DNA of 5,744 nucleotides from an uncultured Clostridia bacterium. Its GTDB lineage: Bacteria; Bacillota; Clostridia; Christensenellales; Borkfalkiaceae. This document shows, piece after piece, positions 5,733 through 5,744 of the stretch. The notes under the pieces were generated by a model, which worked only from the letters and a program-made list of their open reading frames with translations, did not search any database and was not told the DNA's origin. The stretch is taken from the NCBI GenBank assembly GCA_944354085.1, contig CALVPW010000069.1, positions 1-5,744 of the forward strand, in the 5' to 3' direction. Both the position numbers and the translations under genes were made by a program. How positions within the stretch are numbered: the stretch's first letter is position 1; each line of letters opens with the position of its first letter.

Positions 5733-5744
5733 AAAGCCTTGTAA

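Noticed and set aside
4577..5734. Long minus-strand open frame (385 codons)
   Set aside because: It lies opposite the PIG-L and ROK genes, runs through the tRNA and both hairpins, and has no recognisable domain; a GC-rich antisense shadow.
5433..5744. Plus-strand open frame of about 103 codons running across the PIG-L end, both hairpins and the tRNA
   Set aside because: It is the antisense translation of tRNA-Ser (the RIRTSGRVTPVTRFPIVLL-type peptide often misannotated as a hypothetical protein) and overlaps terminators; not a real gene.

Overview
The window holds one tightly packed, co-directional (+) operon segment of six genes, followed by a convergent serine tRNA on the minus strand. The DNA is GC-rich, with strong AGGAGG-type ribosome binding sites. 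NagB is the short (240-residue) Bacillus-type form, and the tRNA has an encoded CCA end. Together these suggest a GC-rich member of the Bacillota (Clostridia-like, perhaps gut-associated). This assignment is an inference from style and protein type, not a demonstrated taxonomy.

Layout: 1-1413, the 3' part of a glycoside hydrolase family 3 (GH3) beta-glycosidase whose start lies before the window. 1416-2501, an N-acetylhexosamine 1-kinase (NahK-like). 2498-3040, a small signal-less CBM9-like carbohydrate-binding protein. 3037-3759, glucosamine-6-phosphate deaminase (NagB). 3756-4703, a ROK-family sugar kinase. 4700-5521, a PIG-L/LmbE-type zinc deacetylase. Four of the five junctions are 4-base ATGA or GTGA stop/start overlaps, and the remaining one has a 2-base gap, so the genes are almost certainly co-transcribed and translationally coupled. 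The 120-base gap 5522-5641 carries two perfect or near-perfect hairpins between the operon and tRNA-Ser(GGA) (5642-5732, minus).

How the genes may work together: the set reads as intracellular handling of an amino-sugar-containing glycan. GH3 would release a terminal sugar. The NahK-like kinase would make hexosamine-1-phosphate, feeding nucleotide sugars. The ROK kinase plus NagB would feed glycolysis through glucosamine-6-phosphate to fructose-6-phosphate. No nagA (GlcNAc-6-phosphate deacetylase) is visible. The PIG-L deacetylase occupies the place where that activity would be expected, which suggests a NagA-independent deacetylation step. This is the main hypothesis worth testing. No transporter or regulator is visible, and the operon promoter lies upstream of the window.
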